The translations under genes were made by a program, and so were the position numbers. The notes below the pieces were generated by a model. That model was not told the origin of the DNA. It saw nothing but the letters and a program-made list of their open reading frames with translations, and did no database searches. From Phycisphaerae bacterium (GTDB lineage: Bacteria > Planctomycetota > Phycisphaerae > UBA1845 > UTPLA1): a DNA stretch of 64,000 nucleotides. The stretch spans positions 62,001 through 126,000 of the forward strand of contig DATEMU010000001.1 of assembly GCA_035275405.1 (NCBI GenBank), given 5' to 3'. This document shows, in pieces, positions 48,242 through 58,468 of this stretch (position 1 is the stretch's first letter; every line of letters begins with the position of its first letter).

Positions 48242-50005
48242 ATGTTCCCGCCCCGGTACCATCCGCTGAGACTTCGTCATCTCGCCGCCTTCGCCTTGGC
48301 AATCGGCGTGGCCCTCGGCGGCTGCGCCACCCAGGAAGAGTGGGATCGCTTTTGGGACAGTTTTAAGGATAAGGGCGAACAGCCGTCGGCGAATCCACCC
48401 CTCGCTTCCAACAGCCGTGCCGTACAGGGCACCGTCGGAGAGTACGTCACGATCGACGGGCTGCGCATGAATCACGTTCGGGGCTTCGGGCTGGTGGTGG
48501 ACCTGGTCGATACCGGCGGCGTCGACGGCCCGGAGCAGGTCAAGGACTACATTACCAAAGAGGTTCGCCGAACCCAGGAAATCGGCGCACCCGGAGAGAC
48601 CGTCGATGAGATTCTCAGGGGGCGGGACAGCGCGATGGTCAACGTCGTCGGCCAGATTCCCGCAGGGGCCAAGAAGGGGGATCGGTTCGACCTTGTGGTC
48701 GAAAGAATGGGCTCGCAATCGCGTTCGCTCGTCGGCGGCCGGCTCGTACTGTGTGACCTGAAGTTGTTTGCCGACACTCCGTCAGGAGTGATTGAAGGAA
48801 AAACTCTTGCCACGGGCAGCGGGCCGGTCTTTGTCAGCCCCTTTGATCGGGCGGGCCTGGCGACGTCCAAGGTTGACTTGAAGGTCGGTTTTGTCTTGAG
48901 CGGGGGCATCGTGAAGGAGCCGCGGCGCATTCGCCTCGTTCTCAACGATCCGCGCTACAGCATCGCCCAGCAAATCGTCTCCCGTCTCAACGGTCGGTAT
49001 GCCAAGGCCGATCCCATCGCCGACGCCAAGGGCGCGAGCACGATCGAACTTACTCTCCCGCCGGAATTCAACGACCGCAAGCGGGTGTTCCTGGAGCGGG
49101 TCATGCATACCACGCTGAACGAGCATCCCGCGATGCTCGAACGGCGGGCGAAGGAACTCAGCGACGAGATCACGCAGGAAGGGGCCGAGTTTGAGTCGAT
49201 CGGCCTGGCCTGGGAGGCGATTGGCAAGGCCGCGCTGCCCATTGTTCGCCAGCATTACCACAGCCCCAAACCCGAGGTCGCATATTATTCAGGCCGCACC
49301 GGATTGCGGCTGGAAGACAACGACAGCGTCGCCGTGGTCGGCAAGCATGCGCGCGAGCCGAACAGCGCGTTTCGGCTCCAGGCGATCGACGAACTGGGAT
49401 ATGCGACCGCGTTGCACGGAGCCGGCGAGCAGCTGCGGAAACTCCTGGACGACGCCGATGAGGACATCCGTATTCGCGCGTATCTGGCCCTCCGCCGCCG
49501 GACCCATCCGGCGATCGAGTCAAAGGTGATGGACAGGGACAACTTCGTTCTTGACGTGGTGGACAGCAAGGGGCCGTTCTTGATTTACGTCCAGCGCCTC
49601 GTTGAGCCGCGGATCGCCCTATTCGGTAATCAGATGAAGTGCAACCCGCCCGCCATTTTTCCCGGCGAACGCAAGGATGGCCGCCGCCTTCTGACACAGA
49701 TCAGCGCGCAGCGCGACGACGACCACTTGACCGTGATTTACCGCAACAAACGGACCGGGATAAATTCCCCGAAGCTGGATGCGCCGTTGATGGTACGGGA
49801 GTTCGTCAAGTTCCTCGGCGACCGGTTCGAAACGGACGACGAGGGCCGTCCGACCGGCCTGGCGGTACCCTATTCGGAGGTAGTGGACATCCTTCACGCC
49901 TTGTGCAAGAGCGGATCGATACCGGGACAATTTGTGGTGGAAGAAGCCACGGCGCGCGAAGAGGGCGCGGACAGCAAGGAGCGCGAGGAGTCGGAGTACG
50001 ATTAG
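48242..50005 (+). CDS. FlgI-like (flagellar P-ring-type) lipoprotein
   Basis: Protein of 587 residues with a lipobox ALGGC (Cys about 28). Residues about 60-250 resemble the flagellar P-ring protein FlgI: RGFGLVVDLVDTGG, AMVNVVGQIPAGAKKGDRFD, SLVGGRLVLCDLKLF. Later parts include helical repeats (FRLQAIDELGYATALHGAGEQL, IRIRAYLALRRRTHP) and a charged tail. True FlgI is about 370 residues, not a lipoprotein, and sits in flagellar operons; here no flagellar gene is near. It may be a planctomycete derivative forming an envelope ring with another role. The family resemblance is visible; the function is inferred and uncertain. Confidence 0.68.
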   Translation: MFPPRYHPLRLRHLAAFALAIGVALGGCATQEEWDRFWDSFKDKGEQPSANPPLASNSRAVQGTVGEYVTIDGLRMNHVRGFGLVVDLVDTGGVDGPEQVKDYITKEVRRTQEIGAPGETVDEILRGRDSAMVNVVGQIPAGAKKGDRFDLVVERMGSQSRSLVGGRLVLCDLKLFADTPSGVIEGKTLATGSGPVFVSPFDRAGLATSKVDLKVGFVLSGGIVKEPRRIRLVLNDPRYSIAQQIVSRLNGRYAKADPIADAKGASTIELTLPPEFNDRKRVFLERVMHTTLNEHPAMLERRAKELSDEITQEGAEFESIGLAWEAIGKAALPIVRQHYHSPKPEVAYYSGRTGLRLEDNDSVAVVGKHAREPNSAFRLQAIDELGYATALHGAGEQLRKLLDDADEDIRIRAYLALRRRTHPAIESKVMDRDNFVLDVVDSKGPFLIYVQRLVEPRIALFGNQMKCNPPAIFPGERKDGRRLLTQISAQRDDDHLTVIYRNKRTGINSPKLDAPLMVREFVKFLGDRFETDDEGRPTGLAVPYSEVVDILHALCKSGSIPGQFVVEEATAREEGADSKEREESEYD

Positions 50006-50072
50006 TCCGTCTCGACCGAGTTTCAGGGTCCACTCCAATCCGGAAGAGCCCTTCATCTCCCCGCGATAAAGC

Positions 50073-50087
50073 GGATAATAATTATCC
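50073..50087. promoter_or_regulatory. Perfect palindrome GGATAATAATTATCC
   Basis: Seven-base arms around a single A, in an AT-rich patch about 100 bases upstream of the dnaG promoter. It could be a regulator site or simply a short cruciform. Confidence 0.4.
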
Positions 50088-50185
50088 TATTAATCTCGCG
50101 TTGAGTTCTCGCGCAGTTAACTCACGTCCGATAGATGTGAAACGCAAATTCTTCCCACGGTTGATAATCTTTTTTCGCCGATAAT

Positions 50186-50214
50186 TTGCCCTCTGCTAAA
50201 TTTGGTGTTATACT
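50186..50214 (+). promoter_or_regulatory. Promoter for dnaG-rpoD
   Basis: TTGCCC at 50186-50191, 17-base spacer, TATACT at 50209-50214. It predicts a leader of about 128 bases before the GTG at 50349. Confidence 0.55.
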
Positions 50215-50226
50215 TGTGGGTCTTTC

Positions 50227-50300
50227 GACCCCTCGTTTCAGGGGGAATAGGCCCTGTAAACACAGGCACTTAGGTCCAATTTCCGGGTTGGATTCAACGG
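50227..50300 (+). promoter_or_regulatory. Structured 5' leader of dnaG
   Basis: Three consecutive small hairpins: CCCCT pairing with AGGGG near 50230-50245, CCTGT with ACAGG around 50253-50266, and GTCCAA with TTGGAT around 50274-50293. An RNA-level control is possible but not shown. Confidence 0.35.
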
Positions 50301-50348
50301 ACGGGTCCTCAGGAAGTTAAAGCGGACAAGATTCTTTCAGGAGTGCTT

Positions 50349-52220
50349 GTGGCCGGACGGTCCACAGAACAACTTACCGAGCAGATTCGCCAGGCGTCAG
50401 AAATCGTGGACGTGGTGTCCTCGTATTTGACCCTCAAACGGGCTGGGCGGCAGTTTAGGGGCCTTTGCCCTTTCCACAACGAAAAGACCCCCTCTTTTCA
50501 TGTGACTCCCGAACGGCAGGCGTTTAAGTGCTTCGGCTGCGGCGCCGGAGGCGACGTCTTCAAATTCATCCAAATGCGGGAAAACGTCAGCTTTCCCGAG
50601 GCTCGCACGATTCTGGCCCAGCGGGCGGGGATTTCAACGGAATCCGAATCCAGGACGCGATCTTCCGACGCCGGACCCGGCAAGTTGGACATCGAACGCG
50701 TCAATCGCTGGGCGGCCGCATGGTTCCAGAAGCAGTTCAATTCCGCTGAAGGTGGCGCGGCCCGCGAATACGTCGCTGGCCGCGGCATTACCGAGGACTC
50801 AATTGCGCGCTTCGCCATCGGTTTTGCTCCCCCCGGCTGGGAGGCCTTATCGACGGCAGCCAAACAGAAGGGAATTCCCGCTGACTTGCTACTGGCCTCC
50901 GGTTTGGTGCGTCCCCGTCAGGAAGGGGAGGGGCACTACGACGCCTTTAGAAACCGCCTGATGTTCCCCATCGTGGACGCCATGAATCGCGTCGTGGGGT
51001 TCGGGGGTCGCACGTTAGGCGATGACGAGGCCAAATACGTTAATACCCCTCAGACATTGCTCTTCGATAAGAGCCGCTGTTTATACGGGTTGGCGACCGC
51101 AAAGGACGCCTTCCGCGACCAGAAGACCGCCGTCGTCGTCGAGGGCTACGTCGATTGCATTATGGCCCAGCAGTCCGGGTTTACCCACGCTGTGGCGACC
51201 CTGGGCACGGCCCTTACCCCCGATCATGTCCGGCTTCTGCGGCGATACGTCGATCGCGCCATCCTGGTCTTCGATTCGGATGACGCCGGCCAGCGTGCCG
51301 CCGATCAGGCCCTGCCCCTTTTTCTGACCGAAACCATGGAAGTGCTCCTGGCCAAGGTCCCAGAAGGTAAAGACCCCGCGGATTACCTGTTATCCACGGG
51401 TCCCGCCGCTTTTTCCGAGGTTTTGACCTCGGCCATCGGAGGGCTAGAATTCAAATGGAAACAGGTTTTAACGCAGTGCCGAGGCGAGGCCACGGCCCCT
51501 GACCGGCGGAGGGCGGTCGAGGAGTTCCTGGGCCTTATCGCCCGATCCGGCGATTTCGGCGCCTGCGACCCGATTCAAAGGGGGTTGATTCTCAACCAGG
51601 TCGGTAAGCTTCTTGGTCTCTCCGGTGAGGAAGTAAGTCGACAACTCAGGATCGTTGCGCGACGGTCGGGCGGCGTCTCGAAAACGCCGGATCGGTCGGA
51701 GGGAACTCCGCCTATATCCCGGCCAGCGACGGTGCTGAATGCGACGGACCGGGCGGCGCGGGACTTCTTGGAGGTCCTGCTGAATGCACCGGAGTATTTC
51801 GGGGAAATCGCCGCGGAGTTCGATCCGCGCGAGATTACGGACTCGCACTTGCGGGAGATCGCCCTTGCGATAACGGAACTCCTGGAGCGACCGGCGGAAT
51901 GGTCGCTTTCCGGCGTGATGAGCCGGTTCGAATCCGTGGAGACGTCCGCGAGGATCATGGATTTGCAATTGGCCGGACAGCGACGTGGCAATTACGGCGG
52001 CACTGTACAAGGTGCGCTGGCCCGCCTCCGGCAGATTCGAGAGCAGCGCCGGCTTCAGGAGCTGGCAGCCGCGCACCGTGCCAGACCTGCCATGACGCAG
52101 GCCCCGCACGGAACGACGGGACACGAGCTGCTCCAGGTGGCCCGGGGGGTGGGCCATTTTGCGGCGCAAAGGCATCGAGCGACCCCGGCGACCGTGGGTG
52201 CCGAGCCGAGCGCGCCGTAG
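50349..52220 (+). CDS. dnaG: DNA primase
   Basis: Primase of 623 residues that lays RNA primers at the replication fork. GTG 50349 is chosen because AGGAG overlaps the earlier GTG 50343. The CHC2 zinc finger has Cys40, His43, Cys61 and Cys64 (CPFHNEKTPSF, FKCFGCG). The TOPRIM catalytic core holds VVVEGYVDCIMAQQSG (about 264) and FDSDDAGQRA (about 310). The C-terminal helicase-binding part is poorly conserved. rpoD follows, as in the classical macromolecular-synthesis operon. Confidence 0.95.
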   Translation: MAGRSTEQLTEQIRQASEIVDVVSSYLTLKRAGRQFRGLCPFHNEKTPSFHVTPERQAFKCFGCGAGGDVFKFIQMRENVSFPEARTILAQRAGISTESESRTRSSDAGPGKLDIERVNRWAAAWFQKQFNSAEGGAAREYVAGRGITEDSIARFAIGFAPPGWEALSTAAKQKGIPADLLLASGLVRPRQEGEGHYDAFRNRLMFPIVDAMNRVVGFGGRTLGDDEAKYVNTPQTLLFDKSRCLYGLATAKDAFRDQKTAVVVEGYVDCIMAQQSGFTHAVATLGTALTPDHVRLLRRYVDRAILVFDSDDAGQRAADQALPLFLTETMEVLLAKVPEGKDPADYLLSTGPAAFSEVLTSAIGGLEFKWKQVLTQCRGEATAPDRRRAVEEFLGLIARSGDFGACDPIQRGLILNQVGKLLGLSGEEVSRQLRIVARRSGGVSKTPDRSEGTPPISRPATVLNATDRAARDFLEVLLNAPEYFGEIAAEFDPREITDSHLREIALAITELLERPAEWSLSGVMSRFESVETSARIMDLQLAGQRRGNYGGTVQGALARLRQIREQRRLQELAAAHRARPAMTQAPHGTTGHELLQVARGVGHFAAQRHRATPATVGAEPSAP

Positions 52221-52394
52221 TTTCGGCGGGAATTCGTCAGGCGAGGCGGATCGTGACAGATCCCCGCCCGAATTCTCGAACGGAGAAAGAAGGTCGGTCG
52301 CCGCACGGTTGCGGCCGCCGCCGCGAAAGGAATCTTGACGGCCGGGCCCGCGAGGCCCTTGGCCAATGTCGCAAACAAGTTGGAGCCGCACAAC

Positions 52395-54158
<1,764 letters not shown>

Positions 54159-54197
54159 ATCGGTCCGGCCTTGACGGGTAACGATAATGCGATTTAG

Positions 54198-54233
54198 AAG
54201 GCCCCAGGCCCGCCTGCCTGGGGCCTTTTCTTT
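54198..54233 (+). terminator. Rho-independent terminator after rpoD
   Basis: Perfect 12-base stem AAGGCCCCAGGC (54198-54209) with 54216-54227, 6-base loop, then TTTTCTTT. Confidence 0.88.
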
Positions 54234-54235
54234 GG

Positions 54236-54241
54236 TATAAT
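54236..54241 (+). promoter_or_regulatory. Candidate -10 element for rpsA
   Basis: Perfect TATAAT just after the rpoD terminator. No good -35 is seen, since the matching position falls in the terminator stem. It implies a leader of about 150 bases for the S1 gene, compatible with the autogenous control known for S1. Confidence 0.4.
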
Positions 54242-54397
54242 GGCTTGCAAGGAACCGGCGCTCTGCGCGGCGGAGACTCGACATGGACCGCCTGTTAAGG
54301 TACGCTATTCTCTGTTGTTGGACGCTTCGCCGAGTGTGAACCAATTGGGGGAAATCCGAGAATCGCTCGATGGTTTGTTAGTCACGCCTTCTCTCCT

Positions 54398-56008
54398 ATG
54401 ACCGAACCCACGCACCTATCTGATCAACCCGACACCCCGGGCACCGCGCTGGGATCCACGGCCTCCGCCGATCCCTTCGCGAACCTGCGGACCGATCTAC
54501 CGGTCGACATGTCGGAGGGAGACGCCGCGATTGACCGTGCGGTGGAAGAGGCCATGGACGGGGCGACGCTCGACGATTTGGCGGCGGCTGCCGCGCGGAC
54601 CCCGACGCCCCAGGAGCCCATCGAGGGGTCCATCCTCAAGGGCCGCATCGCCAACATCGGCTCGCAAGACGTGCTCATCGACTTCGGCGGCAAGAGCCTC
54701 GGCGCGATGTCGCTGACCGAATTCAGCCAGGACGAAAAATACGCTGTCGGCGACGACATCGAAGTGGCGCTCGTCGGCGGAGAGGATTTGCCCGGCGGCC
54801 TGCTCGCCGTCTCCCGGCGCAAGGCCCGGCAGATGTCGCTCTTGCGCGACTTGAAAGCCGGCACGATTGTCGAAGGTGTCGTGAAGGGGATGAACAAGGG
54901 CGGCCTGGAGGTCGACATCGACGGCCTCCGCGGCTTTATCCCCGCCAGCCAGGTCGATCTCCACTTTCTCAAGGACATCTCCGCCCTGCTCGGCCAAACG
55001 ATCCACGCGGAAGTGACCAAGTGCGATCCGAACGAGGACTCCATCGTCCTGTCCCGTAGGAAGTATCAACAGAAGGAAGACGAGCATCGCAAGGCCGAGA
55101 CCTTCGCCGCACTGCAGTTGGGAGAGATCCGCCGCGGCAAGGTGCGCAGCCTGACGGAATATGGCGCGTTCGTGGACATCGGCGGCATGGACGGCCTCCT
55201 GCACGTGACGGACATGAGCTGGGGCCGCGTCAACAAGCCCGAGGAAGTCCTCAAGGTCGGCGACGAGATCGAGGTCAAGATCATCAAGCTCCAGCGCGAG
55301 GAGCGCAAAGTCTCCCTGAGCCTGAAGGATGCGCGGCCCAACCCCTGGGAGAGCGTCGCCCAGCGCTACAATGTCGGCGACCAGCTCAAGGGCCGCGTTC
55401 TGCGATTGCAAAACTTCGGGGCCTTCGTGGAGTTGGAGCCGGGCGTCGAGGGGCTCCTGCCCGTGAGCGAACTGAGTTGGACTCGTCGCGTGCGCAATCC
55501 TGCGGAGATTCTCAAGGAAGGCGACGTGATCGATGTCAAGATCCTGGCCGTCGACGCGGAAAAGCGCCGGCTCGCGCTCAGCATCAAGAATCTGAAGGAA
55601 GACCCCTGGGCGGCGGCGAAGGAAAAATACGCGCCGGGCACGGTGTTGACCGGCAAAGTCGCGCGGACGGCCGATTTCGGCGCCTTCGTGGAGTTGGAAG
55701 AGGGGATCGACGGACTGGTCCACATCTCCGAACTGGCGGATGCCCACGTCAAGAATGTGACGGACAAAGTCAAGCCCGGTCAGGAGGTCGAGGTCCGCGT
55801 GCTGGGCGTCGATACCGAGGCGAAAAAGATTTCGCTGACGATGAAAAAACCGCCCGCGCCGCCATCGCCGGAGGAACTGGCCCGGCGGGAGCGCGAACGC
55901 CAGGAGGCGCAGAAGCGGCGCGAGAAACGCGAGTCGCGCCGCGGTGGCATCACCATCGGCTGGGACCAGGGCCTCGGCGGATTGGACCCGTCAAAATTCG
56001 CTCGCTAA
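54398..56008 (+). CDS. rpsA: 30S ribosomal protein S1
   Basis: Protein of 536 residues with five S1 RNA-binding domains in series after an acidic N-terminal extension of about 75 residues: IEGSILKGRIANIGSQDVLI, GTIVEGVVKGMNKGGLEVDI, GEIRRGKVRSLTEYGAFVDI, GDQLKGRVLRLQNFGAFVEL and GTVLTGKVARTADFGAFVEL. The C-terminus is Arg/Glu-rich (RRERERQEAQKRREKRESRR). S1 draws mRNA to the ribosome, especially those lacking a Shine-Dalgarno sequence; fittingly, the rpsA start itself has none (CTTCTCTCCT before the ATG). Escherichia coli S1 has six domains; five is common elsewhere. Confidence 0.93.
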   Translation: MTEPTHLSDQPDTPGTALGSTASADPFANLRTDLPVDMSEGDAAIDRAVEEAMDGATLDDLAAAAARTPTPQEPIEGSILKGRIANIGSQDVLIDFGGKSLGAMSLTEFSQDEKYAVGDDIEVALVGGEDLPGGLLAVSRRKARQMSLLRDLKAGTIVEGVVKGMNKGGLEVDIDGLRGFIPASQVDLHFLKDISALLGQTIHAEVTKCDPNEDSIVLSRRKYQQKEDEHRKAETFAALQLGEIRRGKVRSLTEYGAFVDIGGMDGLLHVTDMSWGRVNKPEEVLKVGDEIEVKIIKLQREERKVSLSLKDARPNPWESVAQRYNVGDQLKGRVLRLQNFGAFVELEPGVEGLLPVSELSWTRRVRNPAEILKEGDVIDVKILAVDAEKRRLALSIKNLKEDPWAAAKEKYAPGTVLTGKVARTADFGAFVELEEGIDGLVHISELADAHVKNVTDKVKPGQEVEVRVLGVDTEAKKISLTMKKPPAPPSPEELARRERERQEAQKRREKRESRRGGITIGWDQGLGGLDPSKFAR

Positions 56009-56086
56009 GCATAACGTTCGGCGCCCCTGCCGGCCGTTGAGATTGAGCGACGCTGCGGTGTCGACGACTTAGGACAGCCCGCGTCC

Positions 56087-56115
56087 TTGCCAACCTCGAC
56101 AAATCGGCTAATAAT
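56087..56115 (+). promoter_or_regulatory. Promoter for tRNA-Phe
   Basis: TTGCCA at 56087-56092, 17-base spacer, AATAAT at 56110-56115, about 30 bases before the tRNA. Confidence 0.5.
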
Positions 56116-56146
56116 CTCCGTCCCAAACCAACGCGTTTGGCTGCCC

Positions 56147-56219
<73 letters not shown>

Positions 56220-56275
56220 ATACGGTTTCTACTTCTGAAAGTGAACGGAGACCGTTCCGTGACACCAAATCGGTA

Positions 56276-58372
56276 TCACTCGCCGGGGTTGTCATCCAGT
56301 GCAAGGAGGAATGCGATGAGATCCGTCTGCTGTTGAAAATTGAATCCGTTTGCAGGGTCAACGAAAAACTCATGACCCGTGCCCTCGACCCCGTTGGTCA
56401 CCAGCGTCGGATCGGACGCGTTGTTCTCCAGGAGAATCCGGCGAAGATCGCGGTCGAGCAGCACGCGAAGCGAATTGCCCGCGTGAACCGCTCTTCCTGA
56501 TTTGGTCGTGCCCGGAATGCCGATTCCGCCGCGATCGACGACCAAATAGCTCCCATCCGCCGCAACGTGGATCGCCCCCTCGGTCGACGCAACGCTTCCG
56601 TCGTGCAGGTAGGGCGCCTTGAAGTAAGTGCCCAGCAGTCCGGTCACCTTGTAGCCGCCTTCGGGATTGTCAAGGCCTCGCGGAAGCAGCAAGTTGCTGG
56701 AAGCGCGGGGATCCGGTGGGAGGACAATGAGATTCGGATTGGAAGGGAGCGGCACAGGCTGGTCGAAGCTGGGCACGCTGGCCTCGACCAATCGGCCGTC
56801 GTAGATACGCCGGCCTTTCGCCCGCTTCGGGCTGGTCTTGATCTCGCTGTAGGGAATGATGCTGCCGTTGGTGAAGTAGGGCGGTGTGTGGCAGGAGATA
56901 CAGTTGGCCGCGCGAAAGACTTCGGCTCCGCGAAGCACTGCTCCGCTGTGAAGGTTGATCTGGTTCTCAGGTGATGTGTTCGGCGGCACGGTCAGGCTCT
57001 GCTGAAACGCGGACAGCGCCAACACCGAATACATAAAGGTCTCATCGGGCGGACTGAAAACCAGGCCGTTGAGCGAAAAAAGGGAAGGACTGGGATAGCC
57101 GGGCAGTTCAAGGAGCACTCCGCGTTCCGCGCTGGGGTAATTCTGGCGCAGCCATTCCGACGGCTTCACATCGTTCGGCAGCCGCAATGCCGGATCACCG
57201 GCGTTCTGCAGGACGAGCCCGAGGTAGACTTCCGGGTCGAGATCGGCCACCAGGCGGCTGATCGTTGCTGGAGAAAGGAAGTTGATTTCAAACGAGTGCA
57301 CGGCGCTGGACAGCGCCGCCACTCCGCCAAACGGCCCAATCTGAAAGCCGCCATCCCAGCCCATGCCTCCTTCGCCGAAGACGAAACAGTCGGGGATCTT
57401 GCTCACTGCCGTCGTTGCATCGGCGGCCGCGTCGAAGCCGCCCGGGGGAATCGTCAGCACCACGTCGTCGACAGCCGCCTCAAAGGCCACCGGATCAGGG
57501 AGTCGAACCGGATGGCCTTCACTGTCGATAATGCGTCGTCCGGTCAATGGAAAGCGAGGGTCGAACGGATCAATCTGGTTCTTGTTGAATCTCAGAAAGG
57601 AAGAGGTTGTGTTCGTAGAGAGCGCAAGGAACAGGCCGATGTTCAGATCGGGATTGGCCCTGCCCGTCACCATGCGGCCAGAGGCGGGGTCCACCGATGC
57701 GTGGCAGGCGGCGCAGCTCACGCCCCCGCTCTGCAACCCGACGGGGCCCGTTTCACCCGCGGCAATATCCATGCCTGTGCTGACTTCCGACCCGGCTGGA
57801 AAAACCCGGGAGCCCAAGCGCAGATCACGATCCGGACGGATCTTGAGATTGGTCTCGGCCAGGCGGAAGCGCAGCAACAAAGTGAGTAGAGTCTGTCGCC
57901 GAAAAGCGAGGATGCCATCGGGGTCCTTCGCGGGATCGACCGGCACGAGCGCGTCGAGCGTAATGGCGAAAAGCTGATTGGTCTCCGCAAAAATTTGTCC
58001 GATCGAGGCCGGGTCTCCCAACAGCTGATTAAAGAAACGATCCCGCCCATCGGAGATGAGTTTATCCGAGATATGGATCAGCCCTATACGGGCAAAACTT
58101 TCCGGCAGGTTGGGATCGAGTCCGGCGGCGGTGACGAGTGATCGGGCCTCGTCCGGGCTCTTTTGTGAGCCGAAGTGATCGTAGATGCTGGTAGGGAGCG
58201 CGGGCGCCGGTGATAATAACGAACAAATCACCGGATCGTTGCAGTTCGGAATCGGTGTCGCAAGGAGCGCGATGGAATCGCAGCCCACCATCGCCCAATT
58301 CAGTGTCAGAGCAACGCCAGTGACAAGGGAGGAAGTCGCCCCAATGCCCCGGGCCACTTGCCGTCGGTTCAT
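56276..58372 (-). CDS. Di-haem cytochrome c (peroxidase-like) lipoprotein
   Basis: Protein of 698 residues. The ATG at 58372 gives a signal-like N-terminus with Arg pairs and a Cys after the hydrophobic core (NWAMVGCD), suggesting export and perhaps lipidation; an extension to 58462 is less likely. Two c-type haem sites are present: CAACH (about 220) and CISCH (about 489), each in GxxxxxxAxCxxCH-like context. The string TGLLGTYFKAPYLHDGSVAS near the end resembles the distal-haem region of MauG/cytochrome-c-peroxidase relatives. Function could be peroxide reduction or electron transfer; the substrate is unknown. It lies just downstream of tRNA-Phe on the opposite strand and 96 bases from the DUF393 fusion gene. 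Confidence 0.78.
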   Translation of the reverse strand: MNRRQVARGIGATSSLVTGVALTLNWAMVGCDSIALLATPIPNCNDPVICSLLSPAPALPTSIYDHFGSQKSPDEARSLVTAAGLDPNLPESFARIGLIHISDKLISDGRDRFFNQLLGDPASIGQIFAETNQLFAITLDALVPVDPAKDPDGILAFRRQTLLTLLLRFRLAETNLKIRPDRDLRLGSRVFPAGSEVSTGMDIAAGETGPVGLQSGGVSCAACHASVDPASGRMVTGRANPDLNIGLFLALSTNTTSSFLRFNKNQIDPFDPRFPLTGRRIIDSEGHPVRLPDPVAFEAAVDDVVLTIPPGGFDAAADATTAVSKIPDCFVFGEGGMGWDGGFQIGPFGGVAALSSAVHSFEINFLSPATISRLVADLDPEVYLGLVLQNAGDPALRLPNDVKPSEWLRQNYPSAERGVLLELPGYPSPSLFSLNGLVFSPPDETFMYSVLALSAFQQSLTVPPNTSPENQINLHSGAVLRGAEVFRAANCISCHTPPYFTNGSIIPYSEIKTSPKRAKGRRIYDGRLVEASVPSFDQPVPLPSNPNLIVLPPDPRASSNLLLPRGLDNPEGGYKVTGLLGTYFKAPYLHDGSVASTEGAIHVAADGSYLVVDRGGIGIPGTTKSGRAVHAGNSLRVLLDRDLRRILLENNASDPTLVTNGVEGTGHEFFVDPANGFNFQQQTDLIAFLLALDDNPGE

Positions 58373-58468
58373 GGATCTTCTCACACGGACTGTCGCCTGG
58401 AAAACACAGATCGTAACCGTTCGGCAGTTCCGATTCAATCGGGAATTGATCAACCGAGCCAATCATGC

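Larger units (their letters stand above)
50006..50348. other. AT-rich intergenic region upstream of dnaG
   Basis: About 340 bases. It contains a perfect 15-base palindrome at 50073-50087, several GATAAT words (50074, 50163, 50179), a promoter at 50186-50214 and a leader with three hairpins (50227-50300). No gene is seen. Confidence 0.6.

Noticed and set aside
48242-50005. Evidence that the organism is flagellated
   Set aside because: A single FlgI-like lipoprotein without any other flagellar gene nearby is not enough.
54283-54339. Eighteen-codon open frame in the rpsA leader
   Set aside because: It begins with ATG but has no ribosome-binding site, and its composition is unremarkable. Too short to support without ribosome profiling.
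56220-56275. Terminator after tRNA-Phe
   Set aside because: ACGGT...ACCGT can pair weakly, but there is no T-run and the stem is short and imperfect.
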